A stretch of 64,000 nucleotides of DNA, taken from JACVRW01 sp963826165 (GTDB lineage Bacteria; Actinomycetota; Thermoleophilia; Solirubrobacterales; Thermoleophilaceae). Each line of letters opens with the position of its first letter. Position 1 is the first letter of the stretch. The notes beneath the pieces are model-generated. The model ran no database searches. It worked only from the letters and a program-made list of their open reading frames with translations, and was not told the DNA's origin. Below, in pieces: positions 49,731 through 58,626 of this stretch. The translations under genes and the position numbers were made by a program. Location of the stretch: the NCBI GenBank assembly GCA_963826165.1, contig CAWGWC010000007.1, forward strand, positions 310,001 to 374,000, written 5' to 3'.

Positions 49731-51200
49731 CTAGGGCAGGACCTCCAGGTATTCCTCGCGCTCCCAGTCCGTCACGGCCGCCAGGTAGCGCTCCCATTCG
49801 TCGCGCTTGTAGTGCTCGAACACCTTGTACAGGCGGCCGGGCATTGCGCTCTTGATCACCTCGTCCTTGGCGAGCTCGTCCAGCGCCGCTCCGAGTGAGT
49901 CCGGCACCTTCTCGATCTCGGCCCCCTCCTGGAGCAGGTCGTAGGTGTTGCCCGTCTGCGGCGGGCCCGGATCGATCTCGTTGCGAATGCCGTCGAGGCC
50001 GGCGCGCAGCAGGGCGGCAACGGTCAGGTACGGGTTGCAGGAGGCGTCCACGCCGCGGTACTCGAAGCGCCCGCCCGAGGCCACGCGCACCGTGGTGGTG
50101 CGGTTCTGCCAGCCCCAGTTCTTGTAGATCGGCGCCCAGAAGCCCGTGTCCCACATGCGGCAGTAGGAGTTGACCGTGGGGTTGCCCACGCACATGAGCG
50201 CGTGGAAGTGCTCGAGCAGGCCGCCGAGGAAGTGCCGCGCGGTCTGCGACAGCTGGGCCGGGCCGTCCGGGTCGTGGAAGACGTTCTTTCCGTCCTCGTC
50301 GATGAGGGTGAAGTGATGGTGATGCCCGTTGGCCGACACCCCCGTGAACGGCTTGGGCATGAAGGTGCCGAGCAGTCCGTGCTTTCGCCCCACCGCCGCG
50401 ATGATCTGGCGGTAGGTGGTGATGTTGTCCGCCGTGCGCACCGGGCGGTCGAAGCGGAAGTTGAGCTCGAGCTGGCCGGGTGCGTCCTCGTGGTCGCCGT
50501 AGCTCATGTCGAGCCCGAGCTTCTGCCCGTAGTCGATCACGTCCATCAGCACCGGACGAAGCTCCTCGAACTGATGGATGTGGTAGCAGTAGGGCTTGGT
50601 CACGCCCTCCGGCTCCTGGCCGTCCTCGGGGCGCTTGAGCCACATCATCTCCGGCTCGATGCCGATCAGGAAGCTGAGCCCCAGCTCGTCCTCGAATTCC
50701 TTGACGATGTGCTTCAGGTTCTGCCGGCAGTCGGCGTCGAGCAGGTCGCCCGTCTCGGTGTCGTAGCAGTCGCAGTACACCCTCGCCACGCGGTTGTCCC
50801 AGGGCAGGACGGCGAAGGTGTCGAGGTCGGCCACGGCGGCGAGCTCGGACTCGTGCGGGTCGAAGCCGATGTAGTTGCCGAGGCGGTCGACGAACAGGTT
50901 GGCGGTGGCGCCGTAGACGAGCTGGTAGCCCTTCTCGGCCACCTGCGGGAAGAAGTCGGCCACCACGCCCTTGCCCATCACGCGGCCGGTGACCGACACC
51001 TGCTGGAAGAAGACGTACTTGATGCCGTCGCGCTCGATGCGGCCGGCGATCTCCTGGATTCGCTCCCGCCGTCCCGGCTGGTTGCGTGCCTCCTCGAGCG
51101 TGGCGGGAGGCACCGACGTGCGGGGCGTCTTGAGGACCGTCTCCACGGTGCCTCCGAACGTCGCTGGGGCGGCGCCGTCAACGGTGACGCTGTCGCTCAT
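49731..51200 (-). CDS. gmaS: gamma-Glutamylmethylamide synthetase
   Basis: The 489-residue protein is a GlnT/GmaS-type glutamine synthetase relative: YVFFQQVSVTGRVMGKGVVADFFP, FLIGIEPEMMWLKR (metal Glu residues), GDHEDAPGQLELNFRFD, FMPKPFTGVSANGHHHHFTLID and NRTTTVRVASGGRFEYRGVDASCNPYLTVAALL. It condenses glutamate and methylamine using ATP. The operon context with mgsABC and mgdABCD strongly supports GmaS over ammonia-specific glutamine synthetase. It is led by a 122-bp gap with a GTACNAATTNGTAC-type operator and lies just downstream of gntR. Confidence 0.9.
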   Translation of the reverse strand: MSDSVTVDGAAPATFGGTVETVLKTPRTSVPPATLEEARNQPGRRERIQEIAGRIERDGIKYVFFQQVSVTGRVMGKGVVADFFPQVAEKGYQLVYGATANLFVDRLGNYIGFDPHESELAAVADLDTFAVLPWDNRVARVYCDCYDTETGDLLDADCRQNLKHIVKEFEDELGLSFLIGIEPEMMWLKRPEDGQEPEGVTKPYCYHIHQFEELRPVLMDVIDYGQKLGLDMSYGDHEDAPGQLELNFRFDRPVRTADNITTYRQIIAAVGRKHGLLGTFMPKPFTGVSANGHHHHFTLIDEDGKNVFHDPDGPAQLSQTARHFLGGLLEHFHALMCVGNPTVNSYCRMWDTGFWAPIYKNWGWQNRTTTVRVASGGRFEYRGVDASCNPYLTVAALLRAGLDGIRNEIDPGPPQTGNTYDLLQEGAEIEKVPDSLGAALDELAKDEVIKSAMPGRLYKVFEHYKRDEWERYLAAVTDWEREEYLEVLP

Positions 51201-51271
51201 GCACTCTCCTCAGGAGTTGACCAAGGTGGCCGGGCCAGAGCACCCGGCGCGTGGGCGAATATATCCACTTT

Positions 51272-51285
51272 GAGCAAATTTGTAC
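51272..51285. promoter_or_regulatory. Candidate GntR operator before gmaS
   Basis: GAGCAAATTTGTAC matches GTACNAATTNGTAC at 10 of 12 fixed positions. It lies 71 bp upstream of gmaS, between gmaS and gntR, so the GntR protein could regulate gmaS-mgsABC from here. Confidence 0.5.
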
Positions 51286-51322
51286 AGTCGAGTCCGCGCC
51301 CCAACTTCGGCGGCTCGGCTAC

Positions 51323-52108
51323 CTACGAGTCGCGGCCGATGGCGGGCACCGGCGGAACATCCTCGAGCCAGCGCATCACGTGCAGATCGATGCTGGTGGG
51401 CAGGAACACGTCGGTCGAGTGCATGACGGGCGTTCCCTCCGCGGTGGACGTCACGTGATCGATCGCCAGGGCCGCCAGCGTCTCCGCCACGTTGAGCGCC
51501 TTGCCGATCCGGTCGCGGCGGGTCACGACGCGCGCCCCGATGTGCGCGCGCGTGTAGGCCACCGGCACCCCCTCGGCCAGGAGCACGTCCAGGACCATGT
51601 CGCCGCGCTTGAGCGCCGCTCGCAGCCGCGACTCGTCCGGGAGGTCGATCTGCGGGTGGACCACGTCGCGCATCCAGGACCCCGGCTCCCCGTCCATGAG
51701 GAGCACGCGCGTGAGCGTGGCGGCCTCGCGCTCGGGCTCCACTCCGAAGAGAGTGCCCAGCTCCTCCCCGACCCGGCGCTGCTCGATCTCGAGCTCGCCG
51801 AGCTCGAGCGCGATCCCCCGCCGGCGGGCGAGCTCCGAGTAGGACACGAGCTTCTCGAGCCCCTCGTCGAGACTCGACGAGAGCGCCCGGCCCACATAGG
51901 TGCCGCTTCCCTGTCGCCGGATGATCTCGCCGCTCTCCTCGAGCCGCTGCAGCGCGGTGCGCAGCGTGCCGCGCGAGATGCCGAGCTGACCCGACAGCTC
52001 CTGCTCGGGCGGGAGTCGCTCGCCGGGGCGGTGCCGGCCGGTGGCGAGCCAGCGCCGCAGAGCCTCCTCGGCTATGTCGACGAGAGAGCGCTTCGTAGGC
52101 GTCGCCAC
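51323..52108 (-). CDS. GntR-family transcription regulator (HutC/UTRA type)
   Basis: The 261-residue protein has an N-terminal winged helix-turn-helix (PGERLPPEQELSGQLGISRGTLRTALQRLEESGEI, about residues 27-61) and a C-terminal UTRA-like ligand domain (VGRALSSSLDEGLEKLVSYSELARRRGIA ... ALAIDHVTSTAEGTPVMHSTDVFLP). HutC-type GntR proteins sense small molecules. The gene lies inside the mgd-fhs-gntR-gmaS-mgs row, 10 bp after fhs. It is the best candidate to bind the five palindromic sites of the C1 island. The effector could be an intermediate of methylamine breakdown. Confidence 0.85.
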   Translation of the reverse strand: MATPTKRSLVDIAEEALRRWLATGRHRPGERLPPEQELSGQLGISRGTLRTALQRLEESGEIIRRQGSGTYVGRALSSSLDEGLEKLVSYSELARRRGIALELGELEIEQRRVGEELGTLFGVEPEREAATLTRVLLMDGEPGSWMRDVVHPQIDLPDESRLRAALKRGDMVLDVLLAEGVPVAYTRAHIGARVVTRRDRIGKALNVAETLAALAIDHVTSTAEGTPVMHSTDVFLPTSIDLHVMRWLEDVPPVPAIGRDS

Positions 52109-52118
52109 AAGGGCGATC

Positions 52119-53798
52119 CTAGAACAGCCCGACCGTCCGGCCCTCGGCGTCGATATCGACGTTGAGCGCCGCAGGAGCCTTGCCCAGTCCCGGCATCTGC
52201 TGGATGTCGCCGCAGAGCGGCACGAGCCAGCCGGCGCCCGTGTAGGCCCGGATGTCGCGCACCGGCAGCTCGAAGTCCTCCGGTGCGTTGAGCAGGGCCG
52301 GATCGGCGGACAGCGAGAGGTGGGTCTTGGCCATGCAGATCGGGAGCTTGTCCAGGCCGTCGTCGTGGTACTGGCGCATCTTGCGCTGGGCGTCCAGGTA
52401 GAAGACCACGTCCTTCGCGCCGTAGACCTTGTGGGCGACCTTGCGGATCTTGTCCTCGATCGAGTCGTCGTCGTCGTAGGTGAAGGCGAACTCGTTGGGC
52501 TGCTCGGCCGCATCGGCCACCGCCTCCGCCAGAGCCGCCGCCCCCTCGCCGCCGCGCGCGAAGCCCTCGTTGACCTCGGCCCCGAAGGCGCCGGCCTCCA
52601 GCGCGAGCCTGCGCACCAGCGCGACCTCGTCGTCGGTGTCCCCGGGGCGCCGGTTGACCGCCACCACGCAGGGCAGACCGAACGTCTTGACGATGCCCAG
52701 GTGGCGGCGCAGGTTGGCGAAGCCCTCCTCCAGGGCCGCGCCGGCTTTGGCCGCGTCCACACGCGGATCGTCCTCGATGCCGCCGTGGTGCTTGAGCGCG
52801 CGCACGGTGGCCACCAGCACCACCGCGCTGGGCTTGAGGCCGCCCTTGCGGCATACGATGTCGAAGAACTTCTCCATCCCCATGTCCGAGCCGAAGCCGG
52901 ACTCGGTGATCACGTAGTCGCCCAGCTTCTGACCGATCAGGTCGGCCACCAGCGAGGAGTTGCCGTGCGCGATGTTGGCGAACGGGCCTGCGTGCATGAG
53001 GCAGGGCTGGCCCTCGAGCGTCTGGATCAGGTTCGGCTTGAGCGCATCCTTGAGCAGCACCGCCATGGCCCCGGCCGCACCGAGATCCTCGGCGGTGACG
53101 GGCTTTCCTCCGTCGAAGGAATGCGCCACCGTGATCGCCCCGAGCCGGGCGCGCAGGTCGTGCAGGTCGCGCGACACGGCCAGGATGGCCATCACCTCGG
53201 AGGCCGCGGTGATGTCGAAGCCCGACTCGCGCGGATAGCCGTTGGCCCGGCCGCCGAGTCCGAGAGCCACCTGGCGCAGGGCGCGGTCGTTCATGTCGAG
53301 CGCCCGGCGCCAACCGATCCGCAGGGCGTCGATCTTGTGCGGGTTGCCGTGCAGGATCGACGCGTCGAGGAGCGCGGCCAGCAGGTTGTTGGCCGCGCCG
53401 ATCGCGTGAATGTCTCCGGTGAAGTGGAGGTTCAGGTCCTCCATCGGCACCACCTGGGTCATGCCGCCGCCGGCCGCCCCACCCTTGATGCCGAAGACCG
53501 GGCCGAGCGAGGGCTCGCGCAGGCAGAGGAGCGGATCCTTGCCGATGTGCCCGAGCCCCTGGGTGAGCCCGACGGCCGTGGTGGTCTTGCCCTCCCCGGC
53601 CTTGGTCGGCGTGACCCCCGCAACGCAGATGATCTTGCCGTCGGGCACGTCGGCCATGCGCTCGATCACATCGAGCGAAACCTTCGCCTTGTGGCGCCCG
53701 TAGGGCTCGTACTCCTCGGGAGTCAGGCCGGTCCGCTCGGCGATCGTCTCGATCGGGAGGAGCTCGGCCTCCTGTGCGATCTCGAGGCTGCTCTTCAT
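52119..53798 (-). CDS. fhs: Formate--tetrahydrofolate ligase
   Basis: The 559-residue protein has the FTHFS pattern: ICVAGVTPTKAGEGKTTTAVGL (P-loop), CLREPSLGPVFGIKGGAAGGG, DIHAIGAANNLLAALLD, ITESGFGSDMGMEKFFDI and CVVAVNRRPGDTDDEV. It links formate and ATP to 10-formyl-tetrahydrofolate, either assimilating formate or running in reverse to recover ATP from formyl-folate. Placed directly after mgdA, it should handle C1 units delivered by MgdABCD. The length is normal. fchA at 30548 offers a neighbouring folate step; folD/mtdA is not in the window. Confidence 0.95.
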   Translation of the reverse strand: MKSSLEIAQEAELLPIETIAERTGLTPEEYEPYGRHKAKVSLDVIERMADVPDGKIICVAGVTPTKAGEGKTTTAVGLTQGLGHIGKDPLLCLREPSLGPVFGIKGGAAGGGMTQVVPMEDLNLHFTGDIHAIGAANNLLAALLDASILHGNPHKIDALRIGWRRALDMNDRALRQVALGLGGRANGYPRESGFDITAASEVMAILAVSRDLHDLRARLGAITVAHSFDGGKPVTAEDLGAAGAMAVLLKDALKPNLIQTLEGQPCLMHAGPFANIAHGNSSLVADLIGQKLGDYVITESGFGSDMGMEKFFDIVCRKGGLKPSAVVLVATVRALKHHGGIEDDPRVDAAKAGAALEEGFANLRRHLGIVKTFGLPCVVAVNRRPGDTDDEVALVRRLALEAGAFGAEVNEGFARGGEGAAALAEAVADAAEQPNEFAFTYDDDDSIEDKIRKVAHKVYGAKDVVFYLDAQRKMRQYHDDGLDKLPICMAKTHLSLSADPALLNAPEDFELPVRDIRAYTGAGWLVPLCGDIQQMPGLGKAPAALNVDIDAEGRTVGLF

Positions 53799-53817
53799 CG
53801 GCGTGTCTCCCTTTCCC

Positions 53818-55035
53818 TCAGTGGCTCACCGCAGCCGCGGCGAGCTCCGATACCAGCTTGTCCTCGTAGAAGCGCTCGAGCGCAAACGGGGCGATCAGTT
53901 CCGGCGTCTTGTTGGTGGCGGCCAGCTCGGCCAGCGTCTTGCCGACGATCGGCGCCGCCTTGAAGCCATAGGTGCCCCAGCCCGAGCTCACGTGGAAGCC
54001 CTCGACCTCGGTCTTGCCGAGAATCGGGCTGTAGTCGGGGCTGAGATCGCAGAGCCCGGCCCAGCTGCGCAGGATCCGCGCCCGCTCGAGCTGGGGGAAC
54101 AGCTCCAGCGAGTGGCGCGAGACCTCCTGCAGGAAGTTGAGCGTGCCCTGCATCCGGTAGGTCGTCCAGGGCTCGATCTCGGCGCCCATCAGGAACTCGC
54201 CACGATCGGTCTGCGAGATGTACACGTGCATCTGGGACGAGACGATCACCACGTCGAGCAGCGGCTTGACCGGCTCGGTCACACAGGCCTGGAGGATGTG
54301 GGTGGTGATCGGCATCTCAACCCCGGCCATGTCCGAGATCAGCGAGCTCCAGCCCGCGGTGCAGTTGAGGACCGTGCCGGCTTTGATCTTTCCGCGGTTG
54401 GTGGTGACTCCGCTCACGCGGCCGTTCTGGCGCTCGATCCCGGTGACCTCCGTGTAGGGATGGATCTCCGCGCCGCCGTGGTCGGCCTCGCGCGCGAGCC
54501 CCCAGACGACGGCGTCGTGACGGATCACGCCCCCCGGCGGGTGGTAGAGGGCGCCCATGATCGGGTGCACGGCGTCCGGGTTGTCCACCTGCATGGCCGG
54601 GGCCAGCTCCTTGATCTCGTCCGGGTAGATCAGGGTCGAATCGATCCCGTTGAGGCGGTTGACCTCCGCTCGGTTGGCCATGACGAACATCGCGCGGTCG
54701 GTGTGGGCCAGGGTGAGGTGGCCGATCTGGGAGAAGAGGAGGTTGAAGTTGAGCTCCTGCGAGAGCCCCTCGTAGAGCTTGACCGAGGCGTCGTAGAAGC
54801 GCGCGCCCTCCTCGGTCTTGTAGTTCGAGCGCAGGATGGTGGTGTTGCGCCCGGCCGCACCCGACCCGATGTAGCTCTTCTCGAGGATGGCGACGTCGGT
54901 GACGCCGTGGTCGCGGGCCAGGTAATAGGCGGTGGCGAGGCCGTGCGACCCGCCGCCGATGATGACCACGTCGTAGGAGTCCTTGAGCTCGCCGCGGCGA
55001 CGCCACATCCGCTTCGTCCGGAACAGGTCACGCAC
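53818..55035 (-). CDS. mgdA: N-methylglutamate dehydrogenase subunit A / sarcosine oxidase beta-like
   Basis: The 405-residue FAD/FMN protein has a Rossmann motif VVIIGGGSHGLATAYYLA. A conserved His region PPGGVIRHDAVVWGLAREAD resembles the flavin-linked region of sarcosine oxidase beta. The C-terminus has GFHVSSGWGTYGFKAAPIVGKTLAE. It carries the amine-oxidising site of the heterotetramer MgdABCD (SoxBDAG-type). I chose the GTG at 55035 (8-bp overlap with mgdD) because the upstream frame runs into mgdD sequence; an internal Met start is possible. fhs follows 19 bp later. Confidence 0.87.
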   Translation of the reverse strand: MRDLFRTKRMWRRRGELKDSYDVVIIGGGSHGLATAYYLARDHGVTDVAILEKSYIGSGAAGRNTTILRSNYKTEEGARFYDASVKLYEGLSQELNFNLLFSQIGHLTLAHTDRAMFVMANRAEVNRLNGIDSTLIYPDEIKELAPAMQVDNPDAVHPIMGALYHPPGGVIRHDAVVWGLAREADHGGAEIHPYTEVTGIERQNGRVSGVTTNRGKIKAGTVLNCTAGWSSLISDMAGVEMPITTHILQACVTEPVKPLLDVVIVSSQMHVYISQTDRGEFLMGAEIEPWTTYRMQGTLNFLQEVSRHSLELFPQLERARILRSWAGLCDLSPDYSPILGKTEVEGFHVSSGWGTYGFKAAPIVGKTLAELAATNKTPELIAPFALERFYEDKLVSELAAAAVSH

Positions 55036-55762
55036 CGGGCGACACCTTCTCGGCCACCGGCTCGTCGATCGACTCGAGCGCGTCCACGCCCACCGGGCCA
55101 CCGCCGAGGCTCTGGGCGGCGTCGGCCACCACGGTCCAGACGTACTGGCCGAGGGCGAAGCCGAAGGTCATCAGGAAGCGATCGTCGCCCTCGCGCAGGA
55201 CCGCCCCTGGAGTACGGGCCACCGAGCCCGGGCGAAAGCCCTGGAGCGGCAGCTCACGCGGGCGCAGGTCGAGCGCCGTGAAGCGCGCGAACGTCTCACG
55301 CGCCAGCGGGCCGGCGATGGTCATGGCCCCGAACACGCAGGTCACGTCCAGCACAGAGGCGAAGCCCGAGACGCCGGCGGCTGCCTGCTCGAGCGTGTCG
55401 AGCAGGCCCGCGGTGCCCGCGGTGTCGCAGACGACGATGGCCCGCTCGGGCGAGTAGGGACACCACCATGCGCCGGGCGTGCGAGTGGCGCGACCCAGCT
55501 CGAGCGCGCCCGCGCCGCCGGCAGCGGCGATCACGGCGAGGTCGGCGGAGCGCGCCTGGATCTCGATCTTGCCGAGATGGGAGACGTCGGCGAAGCCGAC
55601 GCTCTCGTGGCGGCGCTGAGCCTCCAGCTCCTCGCCCTCGAAGCGAACCGCGACCTCCCAGCCGTCGCGACGCTCGATCTCAGCGCCGGCGCGCCGGGCC
55701 TCGCGCTCCATCGGGCTCCGGGCCGGCGCGTGCGCACCGGGTGAGAGGTATTGCAGGCTCAC
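55028..55762 (-). CDS. mgdD: N-methylglutamate dehydrogenase subunit D / sarcosine oxidase gamma-like
   Basis: The 244-residue protein has a GcvT-like SoxG pattern: SPMEREARRAGAEIERRDGWEVAVRF, VGFADVSHLGKIEIQ, DVTCVFGAMTIAGPLARETFARFTALDLRP and LMTFGFALGQYVWTVVADAA. In the heterotetramer this subunit is small and lies by the folate-binding part of the C subunit. The GTG start overlaps the mgdC stop (GTGA) and its stop overlaps mgdA. Confidence 0.83.
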   Translation of the reverse strand: MSLQYLSPGAHAPARSPMEREARRAGAEIERRDGWEVAVRFEGEELEAQRRHESVGFADVSHLGKIEIQARSADLAVIAAAGGAGALELGRATRTPGAWWCPYSPERAIVVCDTAGTAGLLDTLEQAAAGVSGFASVLDVTCVFGAMTIAGPLARETFARFTALDLRPRELPLQGFRPGSVARTPGAVLREGDDRFLMTFGFALGQYVWTVVADAAQSLGGGPVGVDALESIDEPVAEKVSPGA

Positions 55763-58626
55763 GAGCGCAGCACCTCGCCGTCGGGATCGAAGAAGGGCTT
55801 GGTGACCACCTCGGCGGCCAGCCGCTTGCCGTTGTCGGAGATCGTGACGCTGGCGCCGTCCTTGGCCAGCGCCGCGGGCACCCAGGCCAGTCCGATCACC
55901 CGGTCGAGCTGCGGCGAGTAGCGCGCGCTCGTGACCTGACCCATCGGCGCCTCGCCCTCGGGCATGATCACTGCACCCTCGGTGGGCACGTGGCCGTTGG
56001 CCAGCGTGAAGCCCACCAGCGCGGTCTCGAGCGGCTCCGCGGAGTAGTGCTCGAGCGCCCACCGGCCGATGAAGTCCGTCTCCTTGTCGAGCTTGACGAT
56101 CCAGGGCATGGCCGCACCGAACGGGTTCGACTCGGAGTCGGTGTCCTGGCCAACGAGGATGTGCATCTTCTGGAGCCGCAGCAGCCGCTGGGGCTCGAGT
56201 CCGAACGGCTTGAGCCCATGCTCCTCACCGGCTTCGAGGAGCGCATCCCAGAGATGCTCGCCCTGGGCGGCCGGGAAGTGGATCTCGTAGCCCACCTCGC
56301 CCACGAACCCGATGCGGAGGATCAGGCAGGGCACGCCGGCGACCTCGGCGTGCTTGCCGTCGAGGTAGGTGAAGGCCTCCGGCGAGCAGTCGAGGTCGGT
56401 GAGCTTGGCCATGATGTCGCGCGAGCGCGGCCCGGCCAGGTTGACCGCGCCCAGGCCCTGCGTGACGTCGGTGAGGTACACCTCGAGGTCCCAGTCGGCC
56501 AGCCACCAGGAGAACCATTCGTACACGGCGCCCGCGCCGCTCGACGTGGTGGTCACGTAGAAGGAGTCGTCGTCGAGCCGGGAGACGGTGCCGTCGTCCA
56601 TGATCCGGCCGGAGTCGCTGGCCATGACGCCGTAGCGGATCCGGCCGGACTTCAGGTTTGAGAAGCGATTGGGGTAGAGGCGGTCGAGCAGCTCGCCCGC
56701 GTCCGGGCCGCTCACGATCAGCTTGCCGAGGGTGGAGACGTCGATCAGTCCTGCCGCCTCGTGCACGGCCACGGCCTCGGAGCGCGCGTCGCCGTAGTCG
56801 TAGGCGCGGCGCCAGTCGCCGGCCCACATGATGTTGCCGCCCAGCTCGCGGTGGCGAGCGTGGATGGCCGAGCGCTTGGCGGGCTCGAAGGGACGGCCGG
56901 CCAGCGCGCCCATGGGCACCGTCACCCATGGCGGGCGCGCCGTGGTGGTGCCCACCTCCTCGAGGCTCTGCCCGGTCTCCTCGGCCATCAGCCGCACCGC
57001 GGGCAGCTGGCACATGCGGCCCTGGCAGGGGCCCATCGTGGTGGTGGTGTAGCGCTTGGACAGCTCGATCGAGTCGTAGCCCTCCTCCACGCTGAGGTGG
57101 ATGTCCTTGGCCGTCACGTCCTCGCACAGGCAGGCAAAGCACTTGCCCTTGCGCGCGCTCGTGACCGGCGGAGGCACGGCCGTGGGAGTTGGCCAAGCCG
57201 GCCGGCGCTCGAGGTTCTCTCGATCGGACGCGGCACGCTCGCGCGAGCCGGCGTCCCCGAAGCCGAGTGAGTGGGCCGCATCGGCCCCGGCGAGGGCGCC
57301 CGACAGCTCGGCGCTCTCGAGCTCGCCCGCTCCGGCCACCTCGCCGGCCGCGTAGACGGCGGGGGGCAGCTCCGACAGCGCGAAGTGCCCGCGCTCGCGG
57401 TCGTAGGCCGTGCGGCCGCCGCCCTGGGTGATCAACGAGCTGGCGGGTGAGCTCCCGCCCGACACGAGCAGGAGGTCGCATCCCACGGTCTGCTCATCGT
57501 CGTCCTCGGCCCCGGGCGGGCCGAGCACCACGCCCTGGAGCTGACCGCGCCCGCGCGCCTCAAGCACGGTCGCGCCACGCATGACCCGGACGTTGCGCCG
57601 CTGGAGCTGACCGGCCACCTGGGAGCCTCCGTTGGGCCTGAGATCGGCAACGCAGGCCAGCTCGACCCCGGCGTCCAGGAGCGCCAGCGCCGCGTGCAGG
57701 CCGCGGTCGTCCACCGTGGCCACCACGGCCCGGGTGCCGGGCCTGATCGCGTACAGGGAGATGAGGCGCAGCGCGCCGCCGGAGAGCATCACGCCGGGCA
57801 GGTCGTTGCCCGGAAACAGCAGCGGCTGCTCGATCGCGCCGGTGGCGTACACCTGGGTCCTCGCCCGGACCTGGTGCAGCGTGTCGCCCTGCCACACGGG
57901 CACCAGACCGTCGAAGGCGCCCAGGGCGGGAGCGTTCTCGAGCACCTCCACCCCGGCCGCACGGGCCCTGTCCGCGAGCTCGCGCGCGTAGTCGGTTCCT
58001 CCCTCGGCCAGCAGCCGCCCTCCGAGCTGCGGACCCTCGTCAGCCAGCACGGTGTCCGCTCCCAGCTCGGCCGCGGTGACGGCCGCCGACAGCCCGGCTA
58101 CGCCTCCGCCCACCACGAGCACGTCGGCGTGGCGGCGGCGATACTCAGTGCGCCATTCGCGCTCGGGCTGGCTCTTGCGCAGCTTGCCGAGGCCGGCCAC
58201 CGAGCGCAGCACCTTCTCGTACAGCGGCCACAGCCGCCGCGGACGGATGAAGGTCTTGTAGTAGAAGCCGGGCGGCGTGAAGGGCCCGCCGACGATGTCG
58301 GTGGCCCGCATCACGTCCAGGTCGAGCGAGGGCGACGCGTTCATGTGGGTCACCTGCATGCCCTCGCGCACCGGCTCGGTGCAGGCTCGCACTCCCGGGG
58401 CGTCGCCCACCTGCACCATGCAGTTGGCGCACTGCCCGGCGCAGCACATCAGCCCGCGCTTGCGGTGGTACTTGAAGCTGCGCGAGAACGTCCGCTGACC
58501 TGCGGCGAACAGCGCAGAGCCGATCGTGTCGCCCTCGTGCCCGCTCACCGGCTTGCCGTCGAAGGTGAAGCGGATCTCGCTCGCGCGGTCGATCCGCTCG
58601 CCGCGCTGTTCGGGCAGCCGGGTCAC
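55759..58626 (-). CDS. mgdC: N-methylglutamate dehydrogenase subunit C / sarcosine oxidase alpha-like, with two predicted Fe-S sites
   Basis: The 955-residue protein has an N-terminal Fer2_4 domain (residues ~17-90), an NAD/FAD-binding fold (VVGGGVAGLS, 171-180), a BFD-like region (~490-545) and a C-terminal GcvT domain (~570-940) for tetrahydrofolate. The first part has Cys at 61, 62, 66, 69 and 82, an apparent [2Fe-2S] set. The BFD part has C499-x-C501 and C534-x4-C539, the classic BFD spacing. Textbook sarcosine oxidase alpha subunits lack such cysteines, so electron transfer to an acceptor other than oxygen is likely. The GTG start overlaps the mgdB stop. Confidence 0.88.
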   Translation of the reverse strand: MTRLPEQRGERIDRASEIRFTFDGKPVSGHEGDTIGSALFAAGQRTFSRSFKYHRKRGLMCCAGQCANCMVQVGDAPGVRACTEPVREGMQVTHMNASPSLDLDVMRATDIVGGPFTPPGFYYKTFIRPRRLWPLYEKVLRSVAGLGKLRKSQPEREWRTEYRRRHADVLVVGGGVAGLSAAVTAAELGADTVLADEGPQLGGRLLAEGGTDYARELADRARAAGVEVLENAPALGAFDGLVPVWQGDTLHQVRARTQVYATGAIEQPLLFPGNDLPGVMLSGGALRLISLYAIRPGTRAVVATVDDRGLHAALALLDAGVELACVADLRPNGGSQVAGQLQRRNVRVMRGATVLEARGRGQLQGVVLGPPGAEDDDEQTVGCDLLLVSGGSSPASSLITQGGGRTAYDRERGHFALSELPPAVYAAGEVAGAGELESAELSGALAGADAAHSLGFGDAGSRERAASDRENLERRPAWPTPTAVPPPVTSARKGKCFACLCEDVTAKDIHLSVEEGYDSIELSKRYTTTTMGPCQGRMCQLPAVRLMAEETGQSLEEVGTTTARPPWVTVPMGALAGRPFEPAKRSAIHARHRELGGNIMWAGDWRRAYDYGDARSEAVAVHEAAGLIDVSTLGKLIVSGPDAGELLDRLYPNRFSNLKSGRIRYGVMASDSGRIMDDGTVSRLDDDSFYVTTTSSGAGAVYEWFSWWLADWDLEVYLTDVTQGLGAVNLAGPRSRDIMAKLTDLDCSPEAFTYLDGKHAEVAGVPCLILRIGFVGEVGYEIHFPAAQGEHLWDALLEAGEEHGLKPFGLEPQRLLRLQKMHILVGQDTDSESNPFGAAMPWIVKLDKETDFIGRWALEHYSAEPLETALVGFTLANGHVPTEGAVIMPEGEAPMGQVTSARYSPQLDRVIGLAWVPAALAKDGASVTISDNGKRLAAEVVTKPFFDPDGEVLRS

